The notes below the pieces were generated by a model, which saw only the letters and a list, made by a program, of their open reading frames with translations, was not told where the DNA came from and searched no databases. From Candidatus Zipacnadia bacterium (lineage in GTDB: Bacteria; Armatimonadota; Zipacnadia; Zipacnadales; UBA5352), in NCBI GenBank assembly GCA_029820295.1, contig JALGVA010000013.1, positions 1,142-54,544 of the forward strand: DNA of 53,403 bases. Direction: 5' to 3'. Shown in pieces: positions 17,042 through 25,275 of the stretch. How positions within the stretch are numbered: position 1 is the stretch's first letter; each line of letters starts with the position of its first letter. Position numbers and translations under genes: made by a program.

Positions 17042-18103
17042 TCACGGCTCGAGCCGCCAGGGCTGCTCGGGCAGCTCGAACTGCTCGGCGAGCCAGCGGT
17101 AGGCGGTGCGGATCGACTCCTCGGTCGGCTGGTGGCCGGTCATGTGCATGAAGCAGCCGACTGCCTCCTCGCGGTCGAAGAGCCGGTAGACCTGCTGGGC
17201 GGCGAGCAGGTGCTGCCAGCTCTCCGGGCGGTCGGCCTCGCCGGCGATGAGCAGGAAGGGGCGCGGTGCGATCAGCGCCAGCGCGTGGTGGCCGTTGAGC
17301 GTGAAGCCGGGCGCATGGATCTGCTCGCCGAAGTACCAGGGCGCGTCCCAGTTGGTGAAGCTCCAGCCGATGCCGAAGTCCGAGGAGATCGCGGCGGTGA
17401 TGCGCTCGTCGAAGGCGGCGGCGTAGAACGCCATCTTCCCGCCGAGGGAGTGGCCGATGGCGAGCACGTGGCTCGGGTCGATGTCCGGCTGCGCGAGCAG
17501 CAGGTCCACCGCGCGCGAGGTGTCCCACACGAGCTTGCCGATGCCGCTCCAGCGCGGGTTGTCGCTCAGCACCTTCTCTGCGCCCGCCTCCCACCAGGCG
17601 AAGCCCACGTCCTCGGCGGGCTCGGGCACGGTGTTGTAGGGGAAGGCCTCCATGCACGCGACCACGTAGCCCTGCTGGACGAGGTGGCGGCCGAAGTGCA
17701 CGTTCGGGCGCTCGGTGATCGGCTCGCGGCTCTGCAGGTCGAAGCCGGCCATCAGGTCGGGGTGGTAGTAAGGCACCACCGCGGCCGGACGCGGGTGGAT
17801 GGGCGGGTCGAGCGGCTCCATCAGCAGCACCTGCTGGGTGTGCCCGGGGGCCACGGGCTGGCGGTAGATGGTGCCGCGGAAGAAGGGCGCCTCGAAGCGC
17901 TCGACCACCTCCGTCGTCCGGTCGAAGTCTCCGAAGGATGGCGGGCCGATGACGGCGCGCCAGCGGCCCAGCAGTTTCCCGCGCAGGTCCTGCCACGCCT
18001 CGAGCGTGGGCTCAGTGCCGTCGGGGAAGATCGGCTCCAGGTCCTGCGGCTCACCCAGGTCATCGATGTCGGGTCGGCTGAGCTGTCGTGACAGCGGCTT
18101 CAT
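17042..18103 (-). CDS. Alpha/beta hydrolase (acetyl-xylan-esterase / dienelactone-hydrolase-like)
   Basis: A 353-residue alpha/beta hydrolase. The nucleophile elbow is AIGHSLGGKMA with Ser219; the likely acid is Asp291 in LIAGEADRPES and the likely base His324 in MTGHQPTEES. The N-terminal ~100 residues form the lid-like extension common in carbohydrate esterase-like members found beside polysaccharide lyases. No signal peptide is seen. ATG 18103 has GAGGTGAG upstream. The gene lies 23 bases after the stop of the heparinase-fold gene on the same strand, so the two are probably co-transcribed and the enzyme may remove acyl groups from the oligosaccharide products. Esterase activity is a family inference; the acyl group and substrate are unknown. 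Confidence 0.85.
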   Translation of the reverse strand: MKPLSRQLSRPDIDDLGEPQDLEPIFPDGTEPTLEAWQDLRGKLLGRWRAVIGPPSFGDFDRTTEVVERFEAPFFRGTIYRQPVAPGHTQQVLLMEPLDPPIHPRPAAVVPYYHPDLMAGFDLQSREPITERPNVHFGRHLVQQGYVVACMEAFPYNTVPEPAEDVGFAWWEAGAEKVLSDNPRWSGIGKLVWDTSRAVDLLLAQPDIDPSHVLAIGHSLGGKMAFYAAAFDERITAAISSDFGIGWSFTNWDAPWYFGEQIHAPGFTLNGHHALALIAPRPFLLIAGEADRPESWQHLLAAQQVYRLFDREEAVGCFMHMTGHQPTEESIRTAYRWLAEQFELPEQPWRLEP

Positions 18104-18126
18104 CGCTCACCTCTGTGCCGTGCGCG

Positions 18127-21100
18127 TCACTCGGGCACGTAGCCGAACTCCATGTCGTCCACCCACAGCACCTGGTCCGGCTCACCGCCCCCCCAGAAGT
18201 ACACCCGCACCGTGGTGTAGCCCGGCTCCATCGGGACCTCCGCGCGGTACTCCCGCCAGTCCTCGCTCGCCTCGACAACGATCTCGCCGCCGCTGCCGCG
18301 CTGGCCGGTTACCGTCACCTTAGCCTCGGTGGCATTGCCGCGCGCCTGGAAGCGCAGCACGTAGGTCCCGCCCGTGCGCAGGCGCATGGGCTGACTGATG
18401 AGCGTCATCCTGATCTCCGGCCTGACGAACTTCAGGCATGAGCGGCCCTCCACCGCATCCTCCTGGCTCCAGTACGGCCAGGTGAAGCCCATCTGGCGTG
18501 GATGGCTGATGGTCCAGCTTCGCGGCGGGTAGTCCGGACTGCCCTCCTCGAAGCCGCCGTTGCGCAGCAGGCTCACCAGCCGGCCGCGATGGCTCTCCTG
18601 CAGGGACGCCTGTACCCGCGGCGTCGTGCCCGGCGCGTAGCGCACGAAGATCTCCGCCGCCTCGCGCCACGGGGCCCGCACGCCCCGCACCCTCCGGGCG
18701 CTGAGTGTCTGATCCCATCGGTCCTGCACCAGGATCTCCGTCCCCTCGCCGGTCGCACTGAAGGTGTAGAGGCCCGGCTCGCGCGGATCGATCTGGCCGA
18801 AGGCCACGATCTCGCCGTTGTCGGCGATGGCGGTCTGCAGCTCGACCCGGTACTCGCCCGCGCCATCGGTGACCGTCAGCGTCAGCGGCTCGGGCGCGCG
18901 CGTGACGTCGATGACGGGGTCGATCCACAGAACGCACTCGCCGGCGGCGGGAAGCTCGATCCGCGCCTGCCCGTCGGCCCAGGCGACCGCGATCGGCACG
19001 CCCTGCCCCGGGCTGTCGGGCGGCGCGGCGATGACCGATGCGGGCTCACGCGCGAGGTCGAGCGTCACGGTCACCGGCGCCTCGTGCTTGACCTGCACGA
19101 GCGTGGCGGCGCCCGGCGAGGGCGTCTCCGCGGCGGCATCGCAGGTCGCATCGGCGGAGAACACCTCGGCGCCATCGACCGCGAGACGCGTGCCGCCCTG
19201 CAGGAGCCACCGCACGACGCGGCCTTCGACGTCGCGGCCGACGCTGGCGATGCGGGCGTCAGTCTCGATGCCGTCTGCGGAGGTGGTCGCGGGCGCGTCG
19301 GAGCGCCGGCGGAAGATCACGGTCTCGGCGACACCGTCGCGCGTAAAGCTTGCGGCCAGCGCGTCGCCGGCGTCGATCTGCTGGAGGCCTTCGAGCGCCG
19401 GGCCATCGCCGACATCGTAGGCGTCCATGACCGCGAGGATGCGCTCGTCGGCGCGCTGCGGTGTGGTCACGCGGATGTTGTAGGGCTGCGGGAAGGCCTC
19501 GGTGTAGCGGCACCACGCCTTGGTCAGCATCGGAAAGGGGCGCTCGTTGCTCTGCGTGTAGGTCAGCTCCGCAGGCGCGAGGTGCTGCACGCGCAGGCGC
19601 TGGTCGGACTGGCGCACGATCATGCTGCGCGCCTGCTCGTCGATCTGTGCGGGCTCGAAGGTGTTGAGCACCCAACTGAACTGAGACGGCTCGGTCGCGC
19701 CCAGCTCGTCGTAGACCACGAACACATCCGGGCGGATGAAGACCACCGCGCGGTCGAAACGGTCGAGCATCTCGGGGTAGGCGTCGGCGGCGTCACCGAT
19801 GAAGACGCAGTAGTCGGCGGAGTTGAGGAAGGCGGTGAAGTAACCCCTGGAGGTGATGCTCTTGGGCTGGCCCTCCCCGTTGACCAGGATGGAGTTATGC
19901 GCGGCGGTGGTGACGCTGAACTGGCGGTGGTAGGTGTCGCCGTAGTAGGTGTAGTAGCCCGAGTCGCAGGCCATGATCTCGCCGCCGGCGTGGATCACGA
20001 AGCCGTTCTGGTCGGCGTGGGAGTGGCTGGCGCTGCCCCACGGGCTGGAGCGGAAGAAGATGCGCGCGCTGTGGTGGTCGTAGAAGCGGTCGTAGGCGGC
20101 GAGCTGGCCCACGTCGGGGAACAGCCGCGCCTGGGCGATGTCCACCGGCGGCTTCGGCTCGATGCCGGTGCTGGAGAGGTACCACAGGGGCACGTGGCGC
20201 GGATTGCCCACCACGGTGTCGCTCCACCAGGTGACATAGGGATTGCCGGTCACCGACGCGAGGAAGCGCGAGATGTAGGTGTCGGCGGACGCGCCGGGCA
20301 CCGGGATCAGCAGCGAGTACACGTCGCCCCAGTGGTTCCACCAGTAGTTGAGCGACATGCAGTACATCCAGAAGTCGCCGGCGTTGCGCAGCCGCGGCTT
20401 CACGAACACATCGATGCCGGTGGCGGTGCGCAGTGCGGCCAGGCCCTCGAGGATGAACTGGAACTTGTGCGAGTAAGTCTGGCCCTCGGTGTAGCCGCCG
20501 TCCTCGGCGCCCCAGGCGATGCGGTTGACGTACTGGCGGATCAGCCAGTCGGCCCACTGCGCGGTCTGCTCGTTCTCGTCGGCCACGGCCAGCACCGTGG
20601 TAAGCAGCGCGTGCATGCACTGCTGCCCGTGCGAGTTCTGGTAGTTCAGGTGCAGCTTCAGCCGGTCGTGGACCCAGGTGTAGGCGTTGTCGCAGTGGTA
20701 GACGATGTGATCGAGCACCCGCCGGCGCTCGTCCTCGGTCAGGCGGTCATAGAGGCGGTCGTAGGCAAGGGCGACGCCCTTGAGTCCGTACTCATAGTTG
20801 TAGACCACAGTGTCGTGCTGGCCGCGGTCCTCGAGATGGTAGTCCATGCGCATGGGCGCCACGAACAGCATCCAGCGCTTCGCGGCGTCGGCGTAGCGCT
20901 CGTCGCCGCTGATCAGGTAGGCCAGCGACAGCTTATTGGCCCGGCTGGCGGCGACGCTGAAGTCACCGTTGTCAAGGCCCGCGGGCACCATCGGCTCCCC
21001 ATCCTGCAGGTAGAACACCTGCTTGCGTGACGTGCCGGGGTCCTCGGGCAGGGGCCGCAGCTCAACCGCGGGCAGCTCAACCTGCAGGGAGGCGTCGGCG

Positions 21101-21624
21101 CTGTACTTGATGTCCGCCCACGCCTCGCGCGCCGCCGTGTTCCGCCGGGCTCGGAACTCGTCGAGCGTGTCGGGCGTGACGAAGATGCGCGGATGGGCGG
21201 GCATGTTGCCGATGATCTCGGCGGTCGGCGGCACCGGCATCTGCGGCGTACCGGGCGCGATGATGAAGCTGCGCGTCGGCCCCGGCTCGGAGACCTCGCC
21301 CTCGGGCGTGACCACGTACCAGCGCCAGTGCCACGTGCCCTCGGCCAGCACTGCAGAGTGGTTGTAGAAGGGCATGTCGATGCCCTCGACGCGGATCACG
21401 TCGCGGTCGAAGGCCTCGCTCGGCGACATCTCGATGATGTAGCTCGCCGCACGCTCATCGATGCGCCAGATCATCGACGGCGGGTTGGTGCTCGCGACGG
21501 CGCCATCCGCCGGCTCCTGCGGTGGATGCGCCGCCGGTTGCTCAGAGTTGTCCACTTCGAAGCACCACCCATGGGCCGTCAGGCCGATGATCAGCGCAGC
21601 GCACGTCAGTGCCTTGCGCAGCAT
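18127..21624 (-). CDS. Secreted DUF4962/heparinase II/III-fold lyase-like protein with C-terminal carbohydrate-binding domain
   Basis: A 1165-residue exported protein. Residues 1-21 are a signal peptide (ALTCAALIIGLTAHGWC). Residues about 40-140 form a fibronectin-like strand region; then comes the DUF4962-type alpha/alpha toroid (from about 150). The heparinase II/III-like beta domain begins near residue 525 with SHSHAD (His534, His536, Asp538), the motif that carries the catalytic-site histidine in this superfamily. The last ~150 residues (LLRNGGFEEGSPDYP to the end) are a CBM4/9-like galactose-binding domain. It probably cleaves a uronic-acid polysaccharide by beta-elimination outside the cytoplasm. 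ATG 21624 has a strong AGGAGG; the frame is open far upstream but without hydrophobic leader. It is divergent from the epimerase-like gene. Confidence 0.88.
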   Translation of the reverse strand: MLRKALTCAALIIGLTAHGWCFEVDNSEQPAAHPPQEPADGAVASTNPPSMIWRIDERAASYIIEMSPSEAFDRDVIRVEGIDMPFYNHSAVLAEGTWHWRWYVVTPEGEVSEPGPTRSFIIAPGTPQMPVPPTAEIIGNMPAHPRIFVTPDTLDEFRARRNTAAREAWADIKYSADASLQVELPAVELRPLPEDPGTSRKQVFYLQDGEPMVPAGLDNGDFSVAASRANKLSLAYLISGDERYADAAKRWMLFVAPMRMDYHLEDRGQHDTVVYNYEYGLKGVALAYDRLYDRLTEDERRRVLDHIVYHCDNAYTWVHDRLKLHLNYQNSHGQQCMHALLTTVLAVADENEQTAQWADWLIRQYVNRIAWGAEDGGYTEGQTYSHKFQFILEGLAALRTATGIDVFVKPRLRNAGDFWMYCMSLNYWWNHWGDVYSLLIPVPGASADTYISRFLASVTGNPYVTWWSDTVVGNPRHVPLWYLSSTGIEPKPPVDIAQARLFPDVGQLAAYDRFYDHHSARIFFRSSPWGSASHSHADQNGFVIHAGGEIMACDSGYYTYYGDTYHRQFSVTTAAHNSILVNGEGQPKSITSRGYFTAFLNSADYCVFIGDAADAYPEMLDRFDRAVVFIRPDVFVVYDELGATEPSQFSWVLNTFEPAQIDEQARSMIVRQSDQRLRVQHLAPAELTYTQSNERPFPMLTKAWCRYTEAFPQPYNIRVTTPQRADERILAVMDAYDVGDGPALEGLQQIDAGDALAASFTRDGVAETVIFRRRSDAPATTSADGIETDARIASVGRDVEGRVVRWLLQGGTRLAVDGAEVFSADATCDAAAETPSPGAATLVQVKHEAPVTVTLDLAREPASVIAAPPDSPGQGVPIAVAWADGQARIELPAAGECVLWIDPVIDVTRAPEPLTLTVTDGAGEYRVELQTAIADNGEIVAFGQIDPREPGLYTFSATGEGTEILVQDRWDQTLSARRVRGVRAPWREAAEIFVRYAPGTTPRVQASLQESHRGRLVSLLRNGGFEEGSPDYPPRSWTISHPRQMGFTWPYWSQEDAVEGRSCLKFVRPEIRMTLISQPMRLRTGGTYVLRFQARGNATEAKVTVTGQRGSGGEIVVEASEDWREYRAEVPMEPGYTTVRVYFWGGGEPDQVLWVDDMEFGYVPE

Positions 21625-21748
21625 GATGGAACCTCCTGTCACCCGGTGTAGGCGACCCGCCGGCATCCGTGCAGGGGCCGTATTCGCCGGCGCCCGGGCG
21701 AGACCTCTGCGGGAGTGGTTCGGGGGCGACCGGCGCAGGTGAGTGATG

Positions 21749-21772
21749 CACGCCTGGAGAAGCATAGGCGTG
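21749..21772. promoter_or_regulatory. Inverted repeat in a divergent promoter region
   Basis: CACGCCT (21749-21755) and AGGCGTG (21766-21772) form a perfect 7-bp inverted repeat with a 10-base AT-richer spacer. It lies 63 bases before the epimerase-like start and about 125 before the heparinase-fold start. Position and symmetry fit a repressor or activator site, but I cannot name the regulator. Confidence 0.35.
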
Positions 21773-21834
21773 GACGCGCGGGGGAGGGCACGGTCTGCCT
21801 CGGCGAAGGCGGATACGCGAGAGGAGCGGCGCAG

Positions 21835-22758
21835 ATGAGAGTGTGCGTGATCGGCGGGACGGGACACATCGGGCAGCACCTGACGCCGATGTTGGTGGAG
21901 GCGGGCCACGAGGTGACGGTGATCAGCTCGGGCCGCACGCCGGTGCCGGAGGGCGGCGCGTGGGATGCGGTCGTGGCCGTGCGGCTCAGCTACGGCGCCG
22001 ACGGCTGGACCGACACCATCCGCGAGCTGCGCCCGGAAGCGCTTATCGACATCCTGCAGGGCCGCTCGCCGGAGCTCTACGAGGCGCTGCGCGGCGTGTG
22101 CGCGCACTTCACGGTCTGCGGCTCGCTCTGGATGCTCGGCCGCCCGCGCGTGGTGCCGACGCCGGCGGTCACCCAGGCGCCGTGCCCGTTCGAGGGCTAC
22201 GCCGTGCGCTATGACCAGATGCAGGCGACGCGCGAAAGAGCGCGCGAGGACGGCGTGGCCTTCACCGCGATCATGCCACCCAACATCTGCGGGCCGGGCA
22301 AGATCCCGCTGGACACGCGGGGCGGGCGCAGCATCGAGGTGCACCGAGCGCTGCAGCGCGGCGAGCCGGTGGTGCTGCCGGAGCCGACGAGCAACCTGAT
22401 CGGGCCGTGCGACGCGGCGGACATCGCCCAGGCATTCCTGCGCGCGGTGGACGGCCGCGACGCGGCCGCCGATCAGATCTTCAACGTGGGCTCGGCCTAC
22501 GCGCTGACAATGGCTGAGTTCGTCGAGGCCTACGCGGCCATCTACGGCGTGGACATCCCGGTGGAGCTGGTGAGCTGGGAGCGCTTCGTGGCCGAGGTCG
22601 CGCCCGAGCTGGGAGCCAACTGGCACTTCCAGGCGAACATGTGCCCGGACATCACGCCGCTGGTGGAGAAGCTGGGCTACCGGCCGCAGTTCACGCCCGA
22701 GCAGGCGATGGAGCGCGCGGTGCGCTGGATGTTCGACCAGGGCCTGCTTGAGCGGTGA
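21835..22758 (+). CDS. NAD-dependent epimerase/dehydratase-family protein (atypical SDR)
   Basis: A 307-residue extended SDR protein. The nucleotide-binding loop is VIGGTGHIGQHL (residues 5-16); a strand ends in CGSLWMLG, and PPNICGPG matches the family's NxxGPG turn. The catalytic Y-x-x-x-K is not intact: at the expected place the sequence is EGYAVRYDQMQA, with Tyr where the Lys should be. It may be a nucleotide-sugar or sugar dehydratase-like protein with changed chemistry, or a binding protein. ATG 21835 follows GAGGAG by about nine bases. It stands alone on the plus strand between two minus-strand genes; its stop is 12 bases from the stop of the GH95-like gene. Confidence 0.8.
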   Translation: MRVCVIGGTGHIGQHLTPMLVEAGHEVTVISSGRTPVPEGGAWDAVVAVRLSYGADGWTDTIRELRPEALIDILQGRSPELYEALRGVCAHFTVCGSLWMLGRPRVVPTPAVTQAPCPFEGYAVRYDQMQATRERAREDGVAFTAIMPPNICGPGKIPLDTRGGRSIEVHRALQRGEPVVLPEPTSNLIGPCDAADIAQAFLRAVDGRDAAADQIFNVGSAYALTMAEFVEAYAAIYGVDIPVELVSWERFVAEVAPELGANWHFQANMCPDITPLVEKLGYRPQFTPEQAMERAVRWMFDQGLLER

Positions 22759-22770
22759 GGGGAGGCGCCA

Positions 22771-25098
22771 TCACGGCTCCAATGCCCGGATGGCGGCGGC
22801 CTCCCGCGCCAGGTCGGGCTGCTCGAAACCGGGCGCGGAGAGCGTCACGGTCTGCCCGGCCGTCATGGGCCACGTCAGGACGCCGCCCTCCTCGGCGGGC
22901 GCGGCGCCGCTGACCGCGAACTCCTCTCCGTCGAACGGGTCGCGCAGCCGGCACGGGCCGTCGGCCTCGGCCACGATGCGCACCCAGCGCACGCGCCCGT
23001 CACGCATGAGCGCCGACACCATGAACGCGCCCTCAGTGCGCAGGTCCACGAACAGCACATCGCGCCACTGCCGCGGCGTCGCGGGGAAGATGCGCAGGAG
23101 GTCGCCCCAGCCCTGCAGCAGCATGTCGCTGATCCCGCAGGGAATGCCGCAGGTGGTCTCGATGGTGAAGGGCGCCTCCGCGCTGATGCGCTCGTGCTCG
23201 ATACCGCCGAAGTGTGAGTCGCCCTGCAGCCCGACCTCGCGGTTGAAGTGCAGCCCGCTCGGCAACGTCCAGTGGTCGCGGTAGTGCCGCAGGAAGTTGT
23301 AGGCCAGCTCACCCCGCCCGATCACCGCCGCCAGGCTCACCATCTGCACGTAGGTGTGCCCCGCCCAGCAGTACTGGCCCAGTGCCAGGTAGTGGCGCAC
23401 GCTCGCCTCGATGATCTCGCGCTCGCGCGCCGAGCCGTCGATGGTCAGGTCCATCGCCGGGTGGATCGCCATCAGGTGCGAGGGGTGTCGGTGTGAGTAA
23501 TCCAGCGCCCTGCCCTGCCACAGCGCCAGCACGCATCGGTCACCGGGCGCGGCGGCGCGCACGTAGGACGCGGGGTGGTCGAACTCGACCAGGTGGTAGG
23601 GCGCCAGCCGGTCATGCACGTCGCGGGCGCGCGCGGTCAGCTCATCGACGCCCAGCGCCTGCTCCATCTCGACGATCCAGTCGCAGCAGCGGCGGATCAG
23701 CGCGAGGTCGATGTTGGGGTCGCGGCACCACGCCGACGGCGACGGACCGTCGTACTCCGGACTACTGGACAGCGGCACGTGGTAGTGGCCGTCCGCGCCC
23801 TCCTCGAGGTTGGCCGCGTAGAAGACGAAGGCCGAGCGCACCAGTGGATACCCTCGCTCCGCCAGCCACGCCCGGTCCATACTGTAACGCCAGCGCAGCC
23901 ACGCCAGGTGCGCCAGCCAGCCGGTGTGACTCCACGCGAACGCCGTCGGCTGCCAGTTACTGCCGACGAGGGGCGTGTACCCGGGCAGGAAGGCGCAGAA
24001 CCAGAACGCGCCCTCGCTGCCGAAGATCTCGCGCGTCACCCGCTCGACCTCGGGCAGCAGCCCGTGCGCGAAATCCAGCCAGACGTCGAGCAGCTCGAGG
24101 TGGTTGGCCGGGCCGGCGGACCAGAAGGTCTCCTGCACGTTCATGTCGGCGTGGTAGTCGCCGCGCCACGGCGGCTCACGGCCGTCCATGGCCCACAGGC
24201 CCTGCAGCCCGGGTGGGTTGCTGCCCGCCCGCGCGCAACTCGCCAGCAGGTAGAGGCCCATATGCCACAGGAACTCCGCGTCGCCTTCGGGCAGCGCCAG
24301 CGCCGACGCCACCCAGAACTCCCGCCACGCGCGCTCGTGGTCAGCGAACACACGCGCGTGCGTCGAGCCATCCCGGTGCGGATGCCCGCGCACGGCAGAG
24401 GCGGCGGCGCTGTCGGCATCGCTCGCCTGCGCGAAGGAGACGAACACCTCCGGCCCCGCGGCGTTCCAGCACAGCGCGAGGAAGCTGTCGGGGAGGATGT
24501 GCTGCACCGCGACGGTGAGGCCATCGCGCTGCGAGACCTCCGGCCCCGGGTGGCCCAACTCCGCCAGCGGCGGACAGGCCTCGTGCAGCGGCACCAGCGT
24601 CAGCCGCGCGTCTTCAGGCCAGGGGTCGAGGCGCAGGCAGACCAGGTCGCGCTCGCGGCAGACAAAGACATGCAGCGCGTGCTCGCCGGCCGCGCTGCGC
24701 AGGACGCCGCGCATCGAGGCGTCGGCCAGCGACAGCGACAGCTTCGACTCGGCGTCGAACTCGGTGCTCAGGTCCAGCCGCCCGAGCGAGACCTTGGTCG
24801 GCCGCAGCGGATCGCGGCCGCCGCGGTGCTCGGCGGCGGCGCAGATGGCCTCCCAATCCTCCGCCTCGACCCACGCGCGCAGCTTCGCGTAGCTGAGTTG
24901 GCCGAAGTCCGGCCGCCCGTCGCCGTAGCGCAGGTCCCACGCGCAGGCGCTGTCCAACGAGAAGCGCAGGCGCCGCCCGTCGCTCCAGCACATCACCCCC
25001 AGCTCACCGTTGCCCAGCGGCAGGCCCTCCGCCCACTGCGTGGGCAGGTGTTCGAGACGGATGACGTGCGGGTTCCCAACCTCAGATCTCCGCTCCAT
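22771..25098 (-). CDS. Glycoside hydrolase family 95-like protein (alpha-L-fucosidase type)
   Basis: A 775-residue protein of normal GH95 length. The N-terminal beta domain has the family's WAEGLPLGNGELGVMCW. The (alpha/alpha)6 barrel starts with LQGLWAMDGREPPWRGDYHADMN, the region that in GH95 holds the substrate-contacting Asn residues. Later features are GSNWQPTAFAWSH, LSSSPEYDGPSPSAWCRDPNID, RHPSHLMAIHP and the final small beta domain. GH95 enzymes release alpha-1,2-L-fucose or L-galactose from glycans. No signal peptide is seen, so it may act on imported oligosaccharides. ATG 25098 is preceded by GGAGGG; a longer frame to 25251 lacks coding character. It is divergent from the long plus-strand run. 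Confidence 0.85.
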   Translation of the reverse strand: MERRSEVGNPHVIRLEHLPTQWAEGLPLGNGELGVMCWSDGRRLRFSLDSACAWDLRYGDGRPDFGQLSYAKLRAWVEAEDWEAICAAAEHRGGRDPLRPTKVSLGRLDLSTEFDAESKLSLSLADASMRGVLRSAAGEHALHVFVCRERDLVCLRLDPWPEDARLTLVPLHEACPPLAELGHPGPEVSQRDGLTVAVQHILPDSFLALCWNAAGPEVFVSFAQASDADSAAASAVRGHPHRDGSTHARVFADHERAWREFWVASALALPEGDAEFLWHMGLYLLASCARAGSNPPGLQGLWAMDGREPPWRGDYHADMNVQETFWSAGPANHLELLDVWLDFAHGLLPEVERVTREIFGSEGAFWFCAFLPGYTPLVGSNWQPTAFAWSHTGWLAHLAWLRWRYSMDRAWLAERGYPLVRSAFVFYAANLEEGADGHYHVPLSSSPEYDGPSPSAWCRDPNIDLALIRRCCDWIVEMEQALGVDELTARARDVHDRLAPYHLVEFDHPASYVRAAAPGDRCVLALWQGRALDYSHRHPSHLMAIHPAMDLTIDGSAREREIIEASVRHYLALGQYCWAGHTYVQMVSLAAVIGRGELAYNFLRHYRDHWTLPSGLHFNREVGLQGDSHFGGIEHERISAEAPFTIETTCGIPCGISDMLLQGWGDLLRIFPATPRQWRDVLFVDLRTEGAFMVSALMRDGRVRWVRIVAEADGPCRLRDPFDGEEFAVSGAAPAEEGGVLTWPMTAGQTVTLSAPGFEQPDLAREAAAIRALEP

Positions 25099-25275
25099 GG
25101 CGCACTCCCTCCGCGCGGCCTGTTCGCCCCCGCACGCGTTTCTCCTCGTCACGACCACACGAGTCGGACTCTCGGACAGGTCCCGGTCGCCCTCGCGACG
25201 AAGCACGCGCGGACTCCGGGCCACACGCCCGGGACGCGTCGCGCAGATCACGTTCGCAGAAAGGCCCTGGTCACC

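Noticed and set aside
18502-21030. An 842-codon plus-strand frame opposite the heparinase-fold gene
   Set aside because: It lies fully antisense to a gene with a clear start, leader and SHSHAD motif, and its translation has only low-complexity Gly/Val/Ala/His stretches.
25161-25171. Palindrome GAGTC-G-GACTC in the divergent gap 25099-25275
   Set aside because: Only five paired bases with no partner site or context; at this GC content such short palindromes are expected by chance.
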